DNA from: an uncultured Micrococcales bacterium
Lineage (GTDB): Bacteria > Actinomycetota > Actinomycetes > Actinomycetales > Microbacteriaceae
Assembly (NCBI GenBank): GCA_903929105.1
Contig: CAIYTL010000241.1
Coordinates: 1-7,215 of the forward strand
Reading direction: 5' to 3'
Length of the DNA: 7,215 nt
Part shown: positions 5,940-7,215 of the stretch, piece by piece
Layout: each line of letters starts with the position of its first letter
Numbering within the stretch: the first letter of the stretch is position 1
Translations under genes and position numbers: made by a program
The notes under the pieces: model-generated
What the model saw: the letters and a program-made list of their open reading frames with translations, nothing else
What the model was told of the DNA's origin: nothing
Databases searched by the model: none

Positions 5940-7215
5940 ACGAGCAACTGGTGTTTGGCTAGGTCGCGATAGAGCGGTGTCGATTTGACCAGTTCGCTGT
6001 GCGTGCCAACCCCCACGACCGACCCGGCTTCGAGCACAATGATTTGATCGCTGTCAACCACAGTTGAAAGTCGGTGTGCGATGACGATTAGGGTGCGCTG
6101 CTTGGCAACGGCGTCAATCGCTTCACGCATGCGTTGTTCGTTTAGCCCATCTAGCGCAGCTGTTGATTCATCGAGCAGCAAAATTGGGTTGGCTGTTAGA
6201 AGCGTGCGTGCGATTGCCAAACGTTGACGTTCGCCACCCGAAAGCATGACGCCGTTTTCGCCAACCTCAGCGTCGAGCCCGCGCGGGTCGCGCTCGAGCA
6301 CCTCGGTGAGGTTGACCGCTTCGAGCACTTCGACCAATTGCGCGTCACTTGCGCCTGGGGTGCCAAGCAAAAGGTTGGAGCGAATCGTGCCTGCCAACAC
6401 CGGAGCATCTTGCTCAACATAACCCAGCTGTGCCCGCAGCTCTTCGCGCGAAATATTTGTAATGGCCTGGCCGTCTAGACGAATTTCGCCGCGGGTTGGC
6501 TCATAAAAGCGTTCGATCAGCGACAAAATGGTAGATTTGCCGGCACCCGAAGGGCCAACGATAGCAACCCGCGAGCCGCGAGCAACTTTGAAACTCACAT
6601 TTTTTAGAACCGATGGCGCGGGTGATGGCGGTGCTGAATCGGTGGTGGTCGACGCCGCGTATTCAAAGCCGACGCCCAAGAACTCGAGCGCGACGTCATT
6701 AAGAGGAGTGCGTGCTTCAAGCTTGCCAAGTTGCGGCAACTCTTCTTCGGTGGTTATGTCGAGCACCTCTTGAATGCGGGCGAGTGCACCCAACGCGGTT
6801 TGCACTGAAGAGTAGGCGCCAAAAGCTGAACCGAGTGGGCGAATCAGTAGGAACAAAAGCAAAATGAACGAGACCAGGTTCGAAATGCTGGTTGCGCCTG
6901 AGGCCACACGCCACCCGCCGAGGCCAAGAACCACGATGAATGAACCGTTCATGGCAATGCCTGCGATTGGCGAAATCGCTGAAGAAATTCGAGCAATTTT
7001 GACGCCTTGAGCATAAGCGCTTTGAGCGTTGGCATCGATTTCGGCAGTTTCGCGAGCTTCGGCACGTGATGCTCGAATGGTTCTAATGGCGCCGAGCGCG
7101 CGCTCAACTGCCGCTGTCATTGCGCCAACGCGGGCTTGGGCGGCGGTGGTTGCCGCGCGAATGCGACTTGCCACAACGACTATTGCCGCGATGGCAACCA
7201 CGATCACGGCTAGCG
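5936..7215 (-). CDS. ABC exporter subunit with canonical ATPase, 5' end outside window
   Basis: The minus strand is open from the right edge to TAA at 5938-5936. The GTG at 7207 is not a credible start, because the frame continues upstream (codons for Leu-Ala precede it) and the protein there is already mid membrane domain; four or more helices must lie outside. Residues are counted from that GTG codon. The rest of the membrane domain covers about 1-135, with helices near 81-98 and 110-128. The ATPase domain (about 170-420) has A-loop Tyr183, Walker A GPSGAGKS (218-225), Q-loop Gln266, signature LSGGERQR (322-329), Walker B ILLLDE (342-347) with catalytic Glu347, and switch His378. All motifs are intact, so it could work as a homodimer (MsbA/BmrA/LmrA style). 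A Ser/Thr/Pro/Ala-rich stretch (184-199) sits just after the A-loop. It ends tail-to-tail with the ParB-like gene with a 4-bp overlap. The substrate is unknown. Confidence 0.93.
   Translation of the reverse strand, partial: LAVIVVAIAAIVVVASRIRAATTAAQARVGAMTAAVERALGAIRTIRASRAEARETAEIDANAQSAYAQGVKIARISSAISPIAGIAMNGSFIVVLGLGGWRVASGATSISNLVSFILLLFLLIRPLGSAFGAYSSVQTALGALARIQEVLDITTEEELPQLGKLEARTPLNDVALEFLGVGFEYAASTTTDSAPPSPAPSVLKNVSFKVARGSRVAIVGPSGAGKSTILSLIERFYEPTRGEIRLDGQAITNISREELRAQLGYVEQDAPVLAGTIRSNLLLGTPGASDAQLVEVLEAVNLTEVLERDPRGLDAEVGENGVMLSGGERQRLAIARTLLTANPILLLDESTAALDGLNEQRMREAIDAVAKQRTLIVIAHRLSTVVDSDQIIVLEAGSVVGVGTHSELVKSTPLYRDLAKHQLLV

Noticed and set aside
6224..6914. Plus frames 6224-6478 and 6528-6773, and minus frames 6196-6420 and 6717-6914
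   Set aside because: All overlap the canonical ATPase domain or membrane domain of the third ABC subunit in other frames.
7205..7207. GTG at 7207 as the start of the third ABC subunit
   Set aside because: The frame stays open to the window edge and most of the membrane domain would be missing; it is an internal Val codon.

Overview
The window looks like a chromosomal segment of an actinobacterium. GC is moderate, roughly 50-55% by eye, so a small-genome freshwater Microbacteriaceae (Rhodoluna/Aquiluna-like) is my best guess. This is inference from protein style, the Met/Gly/Pro-rich N-terminus of one ABC exporter subunit, GTG/TTG starts, and candidate promoters that would give leaderless mRNAs. 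No rRNA, tRNA, mobile element, CRISPR array or phage gene is visible, and coding density is very high.

Left part (1-1586, minus strand): a secreted protein read from a TTG at 1274 runs off the left edge (424 codons visible). It has a signal peptide, two Ig-like segments sharing a V[FY]P-KDG--DS motif, and four cysteines. Upstream of it, on the same strand, is an 86-residue basic and hydrophobic membrane protein (1326-1586).

Centre (1587-5939, plus strand): a 50-bp divergent intergenic region carries two opposite TAnnnT hexamers, each exactly 6 nt from an ATG. On the plus side is a 45-residue DUF2256-type four-cysteine protein (1637-1774). After a 39-bp gap comes a tightly coupled three-gene unit: ABC exporter subunit A (1814-3550), ABC exporter subunit B (3550-5562) and a 125-residue ParB/sulfiredoxin-like protein (5562-5939). 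Successive genes share one base (TAATG, TAGTG). Subunit A has a degenerate Walker B/H-loop (Asp and Gln in place of Glu and His) with an intact signature. Subunit B has intact Glu/His but a degenerate signature. Together they form the classic heterodimeric exporter with one active and one degenerate ATP site.

Right part (5936-7215, minus strand): the C-terminal part of a third ABC exporter subunit with fully canonical ATPase motifs. It runs tail-to-tail into the operon with a 4-bp overlap of the coding ends, and its N-terminus lies beyond the right edge.

The transported substrates cannot be read from the sequence. No clearly new defence or mobile system is present. The points most worth a look are the asymmetric exporter with its coupled ParB-like partner, the symmetric leaderless promoter pair, the unannotated-prone 45-residue zinc-ribbon-like gene, and the TTG-initiated secreted protein.
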